A stretch of 64,000 nucleotides of DNA from Chryseobacterium sp. CH21 (GTDB lineage: Bacteria; Bacteroidota; Bacteroidia; Flavobacteriales; Weeksellaceae). The position numbers were made by a program, and so were the translations under genes. Below the pieces are notes generated by a model that ran no database searches, was not told where the DNA came from, and saw only the letters and a list, made by a program, of their open reading frames with translations. Positions 1-7,200 of the stretch are shown piece by piece. The DNA lies in assembly GCF_004119445.1 (NCBI RefSeq), contig NZ_QICI01000107.1, positions 41,513-105,512 on the forward strand. Reading direction: 5' to 3'. The first letter of the stretch is position 1, and each line of letters begins with the position of its first letter.

Positions 1-2
1 AC

Positions 3-602
3 AAGAAAACCTCTTTAACACTGTATTTCCTTGGAGCTGTTTTATTTTCCTGTATCATGGTAGGATTTCCTTATCTGACACAATTTATGCCTAAGAATGG
101 AACCATGCTCAGAGAATATGAACCGGTAGTATGGATCTGGGGTTCCGCAGTATTAATAGATCTTGCCACAGGATTCAACGGGAATATTATTTCGCTTTCA
201 AAATATTACAGGTTCAACATCCTGGTCATGCTGTTACTGGCGGGATTGACAATTGGGCTTAATTATTATTTCATTAAAAATACCGACCTGAAACTGATCG
301 GAATTGCTTTATCTACAGCCATTTCCCTTACCATTTACAATGTTGTGAAAATTGTTTTCAATTATATTGTATTTAAAGTTTCTCCTTTGAGCATTGAAAT
401 GATTTTTGTCTCTATCATCTGTACTTTAGCGATTACAGTGGCTATTGTGCTTCCGAATTTCAACAGCAATCTGCTTAATCTTATTTACAAACCGGCAGTT
501 GTTTTGATCCTGATCTATATCGGAAATTACTTCACCAAGATTTTCCCGGTTGAAGAATATCTGAACATGAAATTTATTAAGAGTGTATTTAAGATAAAAT
601 AA
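3..602 (+). CDS. Polysaccharide flippase (Wzx/MATE-like), C-terminal part
   Basis: The reading frame is open from the left edge, so the gene starts outside the window and only about 200 C-terminal residues are seen. They form hydrophobic segments separated by short polar loops, as in the last helices of an O-antigen/polysaccharide exporter of the Wzx/MATE fold, which moves lipid-linked oligosaccharide across the inner membrane. The first ATG in view (57) is internal. The neighbouring glycosyltransferases on the other strand fit a cell-surface polysaccharide locus. The family is inferred from the hydrophobic pattern and context; another polytopic transporter is possible. Confidence 0.6.
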   Translation, partial: KKTSLTLYFLGAVLFSCIMVGFPYLTQFMPKNGTMLREYEPVVWIWGSAVLIDLATGFNGNIISLSKYYRFNILVMLLLAGLTIGLNYYFIKNTDLKLIGIALSTAISLTIYNVVKIVFNYIVFKVSPLSIEMIFVSIICTLAITVAIVLPNFNSNLLNLIYKPAVVLILIYIGNYFTKIFPVEEYLNMKFIKSVFKIK

Positions 603-640
603 GTGCTTTTAAGACGGAAAAAGACAATAATCCTATTTTT

Positions 641-1681
641 TTATATCAAACCCATTAGAAATTGTTCCAGATTTTTCTGAACATATTTATTACTATATGT
701 TTGATGAAAATCAAATGGGGTCTCTGAAATGGTTATTAACTGTTCAAAAACATTTTCTTTTCCAGGAATAATAAAATTCAGTTTTGAGGGATAATTCTCA
801 GGAAAAACAGCCAGTTTTCCATACTTAATGGCATCACCAAGGTTTCCTGTCATTTTAGTCAGTCCATAAGTTTCTTTCATGCTGAAAAATTCTGTATCCT
901 GCTGAATCGGACACCATAGAATATCTGCCTGCTGCATCCATTTATCGAATTCATCTGAGGAAACTCTCTCAGAAAAGTAGACAACTTCAATATTTTCAGG
1001 AAATTTTTCAGAAAGATTTTCAAGTTGTTTTAATTCATATCCGTTTGCTTTTCCAAGGAAAACAAATTTACAGGACCTATCAGTATTAAGTTTCTGAATG
1101 GTTTTGAAAATAGCGTTGTAATCTCTCCTTTTCTGCGAAACACCACCAGGAATGACCACTACAAGTTCTTCATTTTTTGTTTTGTTAAAATCTCTTGTAT
1201 AAAACAGTGGCAAAAACTGATATCTCCCTGAAATCAATGCTTCATCCAATACAAAAAGAGATCTTGAAGTCTTATACACTTTGGTTTTGTAAAATAATCC
1301 TTCTTTCAGCCAGAGTTTTAGTCTGAAAACAAGGTCGCCTTTGAAAACACTTTTCATCAGATCAAGCTTCGAAGCTTTTATGAAATTAAGATTATGGCTA
1401 ATAATTGCTGAATTATACTTTTTCGTTACCGCTAAAAATGTATTGAAATAACGATGTACAGTCCCAATTACAACCAGATCATATCCTTTCCCCTTTAATT
1501 GATCCAGAATCATAGAACTATCCGACAAAAACACAGCTTCATCACTATGATTGACCTGATCTTTGATTCTTTTTGAAAAATAATAGTCTACCGCAAAATC
1601 CCGAGAACCTTCCATAATATCCATGAAAGCCTGGGCAATTTCTGCGTGAGTATCTATTTCTATGTAAGCTATTTTTTTCAC
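641..1681 (-). CDS. Glycosyltransferase, GT-B like
   Basis: A 346-residue cytoplasmic protein with no signal peptide. It begins with a beta strand (KKIAYIEID) and has a Rossmann-like second half: VVVIPGGVSQKRRDY, then CKFVFLGKANG, then a segment around ADILWCPIQ and YGLTKMTGNLGDAIKYGK. This arrangement is typical of the nucleotide-sugar binding C-terminal domain of GT-B glycosyltransferases (GT4-like). It probably adds a sugar to a surface polysaccharide, in keeping with the adjacent GT2 gene and flippase. Donor and acceptor cannot be read from the sequence. Family 4 assignment is tentative because the usual EX7E motif is not clear. Confidence 0.6.
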   Translation of the reverse strand: MKKIAYIEIDTHAEIAQAFMDIMEGSRDFAVDYYFSKRIKDQVNHSDEAVFLSDSSMILDQLKGKGYDLVVIGTVHRYFNTFLAVTKKYNSAIISHNLNFIKASKLDLMKSVFKGDLVFRLKLWLKEGLFYKTKVYKTSRSLFVLDEALISGRYQFLPLFYTRDFNKTKNEELVVVIPGGVSQKRRDYNAIFKTIQKLNTDRSCKFVFLGKANGYELKQLENLSEKFPENIEVVYFSERVSSDEFDKWMQQADILWCPIQQDTEFFSMKETYGLTKMTGNLGDAIKYGKLAVFPENYPSKLNFIIPGKENVFEQLITISETPFDFHQTYSNKYVQKNLEQFLMGLI

Positions 1682-1703
1682 AGGTTAATGGGAGTTACAT
1701 CTT

Positions 1704-1771
1704 AAGTTTTGGCTAAAGCCAATCGATTTTATTTCTTTGATTATAGATGGGCTAAAGCCCATCCCTATTGA
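1704..1771. repeat. Dispersed GGCTAAAGCC palindromic element, copy 1
   Basis: The gap between the two glycosyltransferase genes holds TTTTGGCTAAAGCC at 1707-1720 and GGGCTAAAGCCC followed by ATCCCTATTGA at 1749-1771. The same words recur in inverted orientation at 37308-37433, so this is a dispersed intergenic element. Its function is unknown. Confidence 0.6.
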
Positions 1772-1790
1772 TAAATATTTAATTTACCTC

Positions 1791-2645
1791 TTACATTTTC
1801 AGCCATTTCTTTTTCAACATTCTCCAACGTTGATCATTAACAGCTTTTTGTTCTTCTTTGGTAATTTTAAGTTCTAATTTCTTTGATCTGCAGTTTTCAT
1901 AAGATGCAATAATATCGAAGAAAAAACCGGCAGATTTGCTTTTCATCGCTTCTTTTGAAGAGGCAATATAAGCCAGAAATCTGTTCAGCCCTAGAAAATA
2001 AAAATATCTTCCGTAGTAGTCTGCAGGGCGAATAGTATAATCCGCTCCTTTTACTTTGATAAGTTTTACGTGAAGTTCAGGAAGAACAACTTCTTTCCAG
2101 CCCAGATTATCCAGTAATATGGAATCAATATTATCCCAGCCCAATGTTTCTCTTAAACCACCGATCTGAATAAAGCATTCTTTACGGTAAGCCTTCATAG
2201 GACCTCTTACGTGATGTTTATTTGAATTTCCTTCATACACCCAGTTTCCATCTTTTTCGATATACAGAAGCCCTCCTACCAATCCATATTCAGGATGAGC
2301 GGCAAAAGCAGTTTCAACTGTTGTCAAATAGTTTTCCGGAAGGATGATATCGGCATCAAATTTACAGATGATATCAAATTCATCCATAGATTGAGTCTGA
2401 AGTCCGTTTTTAAAAGCATAAACCACTTTAGATCCTGGCTGATGTTCGGATTTCCGAAGATTGACTGTTTCAAAACGGGAGTCAGTTTCAGTATATTTCC
2501 TGATTATCTCAGATGTTCTGTCTGTAGAACCATCATTCACCACCACTACCTTAAAATCTTTGCTGCTTTGCTGCTGTAAAGAATCAAGAGTAAATGGGAG
2601 GTTGTCTTCTTCGTTATGGGCAGGAATTATGATTAAAAACCTCAC
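1791..2645 (-). CDS. Glycosyltransferase family 2
   Basis: A 284-residue GT-A fold enzyme. The N-terminus IIIPAHNEEDNL, then VVNDGSTDRT and the metal-binding DAD in CKFDADIILPENY, are the classic GT2 signatures for an inverting transferase using a nucleotide-diphospho sugar and a divalent metal. The middle shows GWDNIDSILL, comparable to the acceptor-side ED/D region. There is no membrane segment, so it is probably cytosolic or peripheral at the inner membrane. It is read in the same direction as the following GT-B gene with a short gap, which suggests a co-transcribed polysaccharide unit. The sugar specificity is unknown. Confidence 0.85.
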   Translation of the reverse strand: MRFLIIIPAHNEEDNLPFTLDSLQQQSSKDFKVVVVNDGSTDRTSEIIRKYTETDSRFETVNLRKSEHQPGSKVVYAFKNGLQTQSMDEFDIICKFDADIILPENYLTTVETAFAAHPEYGLVGGLLYIEKDGNWVYEGNSNKHHVRGPMKAYRKECFIQIGGLRETLGWDNIDSILLDNLGWKEVVLPELHVKLIKVKGADYTIRPADYYGRYFYFLGLNRFLAYIASSKEAMKSKSAGFFFDIIASYENCRSKKLELKITKEEQKAVNDQRWRMLKKKWLKM

Positions 2646-2662
2646 GAATTATAAGTGATTAA

Positions 2663-2719
2663 GATGAGTGATCAATGATAAGAGGCTCTTAGAACATCGA
2701 TTACCATTGATCATTCATC
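2663..2719 (-). terminator. Hairpin downstream of aspA, possible terminator
   Basis: GATGAGTGATCAATGA (2663-2678) pairs with CCATTGATCATTCATC (2704-2719) with about one mismatch, forming a 16-bp stem just after the aspA stop codon. There is no clean T-tract, so it may be a terminator or a dispersed inverted repeat. Confidence 0.4.
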
Positions 2720-2730
2720 GTTGATAGAAT

Positions 2731-4131
2731 TTATTTGTTATGCGGTTTCAGCATGTTCTTCGGATCAAGAATTTCATCCAGCTTTTCCTGAGAAAGAATT
2801 CCTTTTTCCAACACAAGATTGTAAACGCTTTTTCCTGTTTCCAGTGCTTCTTTTGCAATCTGTGTAGACTGTTTGTAGCCGATATAAGGGTTCAATGCTG
2901 TTACTATACCAATGCTGTGCTTCACCATATTCAGGCAAATTTCTTTATTGGCCGTAATTCCTACCACACATTTGTCACGAAGGGTATCCAACGCATTGCA
3001 AAGGAAGTTGATATTTTCCATGATGGCATGAGAAAGTACCGGTTCCATTACATTCAGCTGTAATTGTCCTGCTTCTGCGGCAAAAGTTACGGTAAGATCA
3101 TTTCCAAACACTTTGAAACAAACCTGGTTTACCACTTCCGGAATTACCGGATTTACTTTCCCCGGCATGATAGAAGATCCTGGCTGCATTGGCGGAAGAT
3201 TGATTTCAAAAAGACCCGCTCTTGGACCAGATGAAAGTAATCTTAAGTCATTACAGATTTTGGATAATTTCACGGCAAGACGTTTTGTAGCTGAAGAATA
3301 GATTACATAAGATCCTGTATCTGGCGTTGCTTCCACTAAATCTGGTGCTGAAACAATCGGGAATCCTGTAATCTGAGCTAAGTTTTTAGCACAAAGCGTA
3401 GCATACCCAACCGGAGCATTTAATCCTGTACCGATAGCTGTTGCTCCCATATTCACTTCTACGAAAAGGTTGGCGTTGTTATTCAACTTAGAAATATCCT
3501 CTTCTAAAGTGGCCGCATAGGCTTCAAACTCCTGTCCCAAAGTCATTGGAACGGCATCCTGAAGCTGTGTACGTCCCATTTTGATGACATCATGAAACTC
3601 CTGTCCTTTTGCACGGAAAGCTGTGATAATTCTTTCCAGTTTTTCTACCAGTCCGATATTCATCTGAAGCAATCCCATTTTGATCGCTGTAGGATAAGCA
3701 TCATTGGTAGACTGTGAAAGGTTGATATGATCATTAGGTGAACAGAATTCGTATTCTCCTTTATTTTTTCCTAATTTCTCCAACACGATATTGGCGATTA
3801 CTTCATTCGCATTCATGTTGATGGAAGTTCCTGCTCCTCCCTGAATCATATCTACCGGAAACTGGTCATGATATTTCCCTTCTACAATTTCATCACAAGC
3901 TTCTGCGATTTTAAAATACAGGTTTTCGTCTAAAAGTCCTAGTTCATAATTGGTTTTAGCAGCTGCTTTTTTTACAAACGCCAATCCTTTTATGAAATCC
4001 GGATATGAAGACAAAAGCTGTCCTGAAATTTTAAAATTGTTGATAGCTCTTTGTGTCTGAACCCCATAATAAGCATCTAAAGGCACATTCAGTTCGCCTA
4101 ATAGATCACTTTCTTTTCTGAAATTTTCCAT
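2731..4131 (-). CDS. aspA: Aspartate ammonia-lyase
   Basis: A 466-residue enzyme of the fumarase/aspartase superfamily, which reversibly deaminates L-aspartate to fumarate and ammonia in the cytosol. It has the family signature GSSIMPGKVNPV near residues 317-328, the early GGAGTSINMNANEV segment, and PNDHINLSQSTNDAYPTA. The N-terminus RKESDLLGELNVPLDAYYGVQTQRA is typical of aspartases rather than fumarases. The length matches the family. It appears monocistronic: the next gene upstream lies 72 bp away and a hairpin follows the stop. Fumarate produced here can feed the TCA cycle. Confidence 0.93.
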   Translation of the reverse strand: MENFRKESDLLGELNVPLDAYYGVQTQRAINNFKISGQLLSSYPDFIKGLAFVKKAAAKTNYELGLLDENLYFKIAEACDEIVEGKYHDQFPVDMIQGGAGTSINMNANEVIANIVLEKLGKNKGEYEFCSPNDHINLSQSTNDAYPTAIKMGLLQMNIGLVEKLERIITAFRAKGQEFHDVIKMGRTQLQDAVPMTLGQEFEAYAATLEEDISKLNNNANLFVEVNMGATAIGTGLNAPVGYATLCAKNLAQITGFPIVSAPDLVEATPDTGSYVIYSSATKRLAVKLSKICNDLRLLSSGPRAGLFEINLPPMQPGSSIMPGKVNPVIPEVVNQVCFKVFGNDLTVTFAAEAGQLQLNVMEPVLSHAIMENINFLCNALDTLRDKCVVGITANKEICLNMVKHSIGIVTALNPYIGYKQSTQIAKEALETGKSVYNLVLEKGILSQEKLDEILDPKNMLKPHNK

Positions 4132-4203
4132 TACAGATATTTTACTGTTTTTGATCGTTTAAAGATAGCAAAAACGCATCTAACCGATGCGCTTTAATTT
4201 GAA

Positions 4204-5229
4204 TTATTTTACTGGATATTTTTGATTTAAAGCTTGCAGTATTGCCCATGTTTCGGCATCCATGATTCCGTCATAATTCTGTGGACGGAAATGGTACTGG
4301 AATGCTTCAATTGTTTTCTTGGTAGCATCATCCCATTTTCCACTCAGATCCAATGCATATCCGAACTTTTGCAATCCTGTCTGTATAAGGAAGATAAAGC
4401 TGGCATCATTATATCTTGCAGTAATGTCAGCCTGCGCTGGTTCAAGATACGTCTGTTTAGCAGCTTCATCATACCACATTCCTACCTGGTATTCATCATA
4501 AAGTTTTTTCCACGGGAACATAGGCCCCGGATCCTGCTTTCTTGTAGGAGCAATATCTGAATGAGCCAATACATTGGTAGGCTGTATTTGGTATCTTGTC
4601 ACGATATCTTTCACCAAAGCAGCTACTTTTTTCACCTGCTCATCACTAAAAGGAGCAAATGTTCTTTTACCCGTAGCATCTGTAGTATAGCCCATATTGA
4701 CAATTTCAATACCGATAGAGTTATCATTGAGATTCTTGTCATTTCTCCAGGCGCTCACTCCTGCATGATAGGCACGTTTATTTTCATCCACCAATTGATA
4801 GATTTCATTATCTCCTGTATTATTTACGAGATAATGTGCACTTACCGCTTGCTGGGTAAGAACAGTGATTGACTTATCATCCGGAAGTGCGGTATAATGT
4901 AAGATAAGATAACGCTGTCTGAAATTTTGGGCAACGGCAGGAAAATAAGTCTTCACGACTTTGTATCCAGCAGGTTTTGCAGATACAATCGAACCATAAC
5001 TTGCCGTATTATCATTTTTTGTTGGGTCTGCTATATTAGTAGTAAAAAAGTCTACTCCACGATCAGATACTACTTTTGGTTTTTGAACAACCGGAGTTGT
5101 TGGTTGAACGGTCGGTTTGGCCTGTGTTACCGGGGTTTTTGGTTTGTAAATATTTTTTTTTACATTTTGTTGGGAAGTACAGGAAAAAACGAATGTGCTT
5201 AATCCGATGATATATAATATCTTACGCAT
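4204..5229 (-). CDS. N-acetylmuramoyl-L-alanine amidase, lipoprotein with peptidoglycan-binding tail
   Basis: A 341-residue envelope protein. The start at 5229 is chosen because MRKILYIIGLSTFVFSC forms a lipoprotein signal with the lipobox cysteine at residue 17; a longer frame to 5340 would run into the tRNA promoter. After a proline/threonine-rich linker comes an amidase_2 (N-acetylmuramoyl-L-alanine amidase) domain with the zinc-ligand contexts LILHYTA and LAHSDIAPTRKQDPGP, then a C-terminal peptidoglycan-binding_1-like repeat (GLQKFGYALDLSGKWDD to MDAETWAILQAL). It should cleave the amide bond between MurNAc and the stem peptide in the periplasm, in wall turnover or muropeptide recycling. 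A TATTTTTG -7 box lies about 30 bp upstream. Confidence 0.88.
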   Translation of the reverse strand: MRKILYIIGLSTFVFSCTSQQNVKKNIYKPKTPVTQAKPTVQPTTPVVQKPKVVSDRGVDFFTTNIADPTKNDNTASYGSIVSAKPAGYKVVKTYFPAVAQNFRQRYLILHYTALPDDKSITVLTQQAVSAHYLVNNTGDNEIYQLVDENKRAYHAGVSAWRNDKNLNDNSIGIEIVNMGYTTDATGKRTFAPFSDEQVKKVAALVKDIVTRYQIQPTNVLAHSDIAPTRKQDPGPMFPWKKLYDEYQVGMWYDEAAKQTYLEPAQADITARYNDASFIFLIQTGLQKFGYALDLSGKWDDATKKTIEAFQYHFRPQNYDGIMDAETWAILQALNQKYPVK

Positions 5230-5258
5230 CAGTTTGGTTTTTGGATGATTTATTACTT

Positions 5259-5266
5259 CAAAAATA
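5259..5266 (-). promoter_or_regulatory. -7 promoter box of the amidase gene
   Basis: CAAAAATA on the plus strand reads TATTTTTG on the coding strand, matching the Bacteroidota -7 consensus TAnnTTTG. It lies 30 bp before the chosen ATG. No convincing -33 element was seen. Confidence 0.45.
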
Positions 5267-5288
5267 CACAAAATTTTCTTGAATTTTA

Positions 5289-5320
5289 TTTGGTAAATAA
5301 AGAAATCTATTCTATATTTG
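5289..5320 (+). promoter_or_regulatory. Promoter of the tRNA-Ser-Pro-Arg cluster
   Basis: TTTG at 5289-5292, a 20-nt spacer, then TATATTTG at 5313-5320. This fits the Bacteroidota -33/-7 pair (TTTG, about 20 nt, TAnnTTTG). It lies 45 bp upstream of tRNA-Ser. Confidence 0.7.
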
Positions 5321-5364
5321 CACTCGCAATAACGGAACAACGATCATTAAAAAATAAACAAAAA

Positions 5365-5449
5365 GGAGGGTTGCCAGAGTGGTTAATGGAGCAGTTTGCT
5401 AAACTGTCGACGCGAAAGTGTCGCAAGGGTTCGAATCCCTTACCCTCCG
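5365..5449 (+). tRNA. tRNA-Ser (GCU)
   Basis: The acceptor stem GGAGGGT pairs with ACCCTCC. The anticodon arm CAGTT-TGCTAAA-CTG exposes GCT, there is a long variable arm as expected of class II tRNA-Ser, and the T arm AGGG-TTCGAAT-CCCT is intact. CCA is not encoded. It is the first gene of a three-tRNA cluster. Confidence 0.95.
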
Positions 5450-5463
5450 CTCATTTATATATT

Positions 5464-5538
5464 CGGGGCGTAGCGTAGTCCGGTCATCGCGCCTGGTTTG
5501 GGACCAGGAGGTCGCAGGTTCGAATCCTGCCGCCCCGA
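5464..5538 (+). tRNA. tRNA-Pro (UGG)
   Basis: The acceptor CGGGGCG pairs with CGCCCCG. The anticodon arm CCTGG-TTTGGGA-CCAGG exposes TGG, and the T arm GCAGG-TTCGAAT-CCTGC is complete. The same sequence occurs again at 32136-32210. Confidence 0.96.
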
Positions 5539-5545
5539 CTGTTTT

Positions 5546-5566
5546 AGTAGTTTTCTCAAAACTACT
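5546..5566 (+). other. Inter-tRNA hairpin
   Basis: AGTAGTTTT-CTC-AAAACTACT between tRNA-Pro and tRNA-Arg forms a 9-bp stem. In the second tRNA pair (32218-32238) the stem is AATAGTTTT-CTC-AAAACTATT, so one G-C pair has become A-T on both sides. That compensatory change suggests the structure is kept, perhaps for processing of the precursor. Confidence 0.6.
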
Positions 5567-5570
5567 CAAT

Positions 5571-5644
5571 GGGTGCGTAGCTCAGCTGGATAGAGCATCT
5601 GCCTTCTAAGCAGACGGTCAAAGGTTCGAATCCTTTCGCGCTCA
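5571..5644 (+). tRNA. tRNA-Arg (UCU)
   Basis: The acceptor GGGTGCG pairs with CGCGCTC (two G-U pairs). The anticodon arm TCTGC-CTTCTAA-GCAGA exposes TCT, and the T arm AAAGG-TTCGAAT-CCTTT is intact. The 3' portion from 5614 onward is repeated after the following GIY-YIG gene, and the whole tRNA is repeated at 32243. Confidence 0.96.
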
Positions 5645-5681
5645 CTTAAAGACTTACTATTTTTAGTAAGTCTTTTTTGTT
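5614..5681 (+). repeat. 68-bp direct repeat, left copy (tRNA-Arg 3' part plus terminator)
   Basis: Runs from the variable loop of tRNA-Arg through the T arm, acceptor strand and terminator. It is identical to 6017-6084. The two copies are 403 bp apart and flank the GIY-YIG gene, as att-like duplications flank an integrated element. Confidence 0.9.
5648..5678 (+). terminator. Terminator of the tRNA cluster
   Basis: AAGACTTACTA, a short T loop, then TAGTAAGTCTT followed by TTTT form a strong intrinsic terminator directly after tRNA-Arg. It is part of the 68-bp direct repeat and occurs again at 6051-6081. Confidence 0.85.
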
Positions 5682-5738
5682 GCTATTATATCTGAATTTA
5701 CAATCTAAAAGTGTAATTTTTTTGTGTATTTTAGTTCT

Positions 5739-6011
5739 ATGTACAATTGTTATATCCTTCATTCCAAAACTTTAGATAAATTCTATATCGGACATTCTTC
5801 AGAATCTTTACAAGAAAGATTAAGAAAGCATATGTCCGATCACAAAGGATTTACATCAAAAGCTAAAGACTGGACACTTGTTTATTTTGAAACTTTAAAA
5901 TCTAAATCTCTAGCATATAGAAGAGAAAGGGAAATTAAAGCATGGAAAAGTAAATCAAAAATTCAAAAACTCATACAGTCAGCAGAAAAGATAGAGCATC
6001 CCGATTTTTAA
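5739..6011 (+). CDS. GIY-YIG nuclease nested in tRNA-Arg
   Basis: A 90-residue single-domain protein of the GIY-YIG/UvrC N-terminal (URI) superfamily. It starts YNCYILHS, has FYIGHSSE as the second strand of the motif, an arginine-bearing helix (LQERLRKH), and the catalytic glutamate expected in YRREREIKAWKSK. The ATG at 5739 is preferred over an in-frame GTG at 5724. It lacks a separate DNA-binding domain. The last codons (IEHPDF and TAA) lie inside a hairpin that stands where the anticodon arm of a second, truncated tRNA copy would be, so the gene and the tRNA 3' duplication form one ~403-bp unit. Whether it acts as a homing nuclease, a repair enzyme or otherwise is unknown. Confidence 0.85.
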   Translation: MYNCYILHSKTLDKFYIGHSSESLQERLRKHMSDHKGFTSKAKDWTLVYFETLKSKSLAYRREREIKAWKSKSKIQKLIQSAEKIEHPDF

Positions 6012-6056
6012 TCGGGACGGTCAAAGGTTCGAATCCTTTCGCGCTCACTTAAAGAC
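5990..6056 (+). pseudogene. Truncated tRNA 3' copy with altered anticodon arm
   Basis: GATAGAGCATC matches the D-arm end of tRNA-Arg, then TCCCGA-TTTTTAA-TCGGGA replaces the anticodon arm, and from 6017 the sequence is identical to tRNA-Arg 3' of its anticodon stem. The 5' half is missing and the arm is two nucleotides too long, so this should not be a functional tRNA even though the loop spells TTT at the anticodon position. Confidence 0.75.
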
Positions 6057-6084
6057 TTACTATTTTTAGTAAGTCTTTTTTGTT
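6017..6084 (+). repeat. 68-bp direct repeat, right copy
   Basis: Identical to 5614-5681, including the terminator hairpin at 6051-6081. It ends the GIY-YIG transcript and regenerates the 3' part of tRNA-Arg on the far side of the element. Confidence 0.9.
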
Positions 6085-6144
6085 TTTCATGGTTTTAGTT
6101 GATCAAAAATAAAAATCTTATGCAGAGGAACTATTAATACAAGA

Positions 6145-6716
6145 TTAATTATCTGTAAAGTATTGCCCAAACCATTCATCAAAACTTTCTTTATATTGAT
6201 CCTGAGCATTTTTAATCAGCAAATCGGGTTCCTCAATCTGTTTTAAACCATAATCTCCTTTCATCCACTTCAAATATTCGTTTAAATTTTCACTTTCTTC
6301 ATAATCTTCTTCATCTTTATAAAAATAAGCTTCATCAAAATCTACAGAAATTTCAGTGTCAAAAGTGAGCAAATGTAAAAGCTGTACCATATTATCAGCA
6401 ACAATATGGACACCTCCTTCATCTCCAAAAACCACAACAGGCATTGTATATAAAGGCTGATCCGTTCCGTTATTCCAAATAGCATAGAATGAACCGGAAC
6501 CATTAGCCTGAGCAAAAGGTAGCATGCTATTCAAAAATTTTCGTCATCACTCCAGCTTTTCAGTCCGGACTTATCGTCGATTAACACACCAAAACCCTGC
6601 GAATAATTTTCAAACGAGGAAATAGTATTCTGGAAGTAAATTAGTTTTTCGAGCTCTACAGGCACTTCACTCCAACCCAGGTTTTGTTTAAATTCAGCAA
6701 TGTCTACCATGATCAA
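6145..6716 (-). pseudogene. SMI1/KNR4-like hypothetical protein, frameshifted
   Basis: Two overlapping frames, 6531-6716 and 6145-6534, join into one protein of about 190 residues if one base is restored in the A5 run at 6533-6537: DDENF then continues LNSMLPFAQANGSGSF. The joined product is acidic and contains QANGSGSFYAIW and VVVFGDEGGVHIVA, which resemble the core of SMI1/KNR4 (SUKH) proteins, a family that includes immunity proteins against polymorphic toxins. The assignment is by style only. There is no adjacent toxin gene. The one-base defect sits in a homopolymer, so a sequencing error is as likely as a pseudogene. Confidence 0.6.
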
Positions 6717-6909
6717 TTATATATGATTAATAAAATTTATAAAATGAAAGAAGAACGGTAAATTTATTAACTATCTTTAATTTTCCGGTTATCTTTTATA
6801 TTAATTTAACAACATAAATATTCCGCTCCCCTTCTAAAATACACATCATAACAAAATCATTTACAATACATTACATTAAAAAAAACTATTGATTACATAA
6901 AATATCTTT

Positions 6910-6936
6910 TTTGTTATTATAAAATACTTATATTTA
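6910..6936 (+). promoter_or_regulatory. Putative promoter of the riboswitch leader
   Basis: TTTG at 6910-6913 and TATATTTA at 6929-6936 approximate the Bacteroidota -33/-7 boxes. The spacing is a little short (15 nt) and the last -7 base differs. It lies 35-40 bp upstream of the riboswitch core. Confidence 0.4.
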
Positions 6937-6969
6937 CCACCAAGGAGTTCTTAAAACCTTCTTTATCAA

Positions 6970-7200
6970 CCGAAACTGGTTACACTTAGCTGTGTATTAA
7001 AAGGGAATCGTGTGAAAATCACGAACTGTCGCGCAACTGTAAGTAACAAACAAAAAGTTTTTATCCATTGATATCCACTGTATATTCTTCATACGGGAAG
7101 GATGATAAAAACCGTTACAAGTCAGGAGACCTGCCTATTTCGTATTGACGATGCTTTCGCGATTTGAAGCTTACAGTCAGGTATGATACGATATGGATAT
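6970..7200 (+). promoter_or_regulatory. Cobalamin (B12) riboswitch
   Basis: Recognised from the ordered conserved parts of the cobalamin aptamer on the plus strand: GGTTAC at 6978, AAAAGGGAAT at 6999, a GTG-GAAAA-CAC type stem, CGCGCAACTGTAAG at 7030, a variable peripheral domain, and the B12 box GTCAGGAGACCTGCC at 7120-7134. The aptamer ends near 7140; the 3' limit to about 7200 is an estimate that includes possible switching sequence (ACCTG at 7130 could alternatively pair with CAGGT near 7178). The next gene on this strand is prpB at 7594, so adenosylcobalamin or a related cobalamin is expected to repress the valine/methylcitrate operon. The ~390 nt leader between them is unusually long. 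Confidence 0.88.

Noticed and set aside
5990..6056. A possible functional tRNA-Lys (loop TTT) after the GIY-YIG gene
   Set aside because: The 5' acceptor strand and most of the D arm are missing and the anticodon arm is two nucleotides too long, so it cannot fold as a complete tRNA.
6145..6534. Independent gene starting with TTG at 6534
   Set aside because: The start overlaps the stop of the upstream frame at a homopolymer, and the two products read as one continuous domain; a frameshift explains both.
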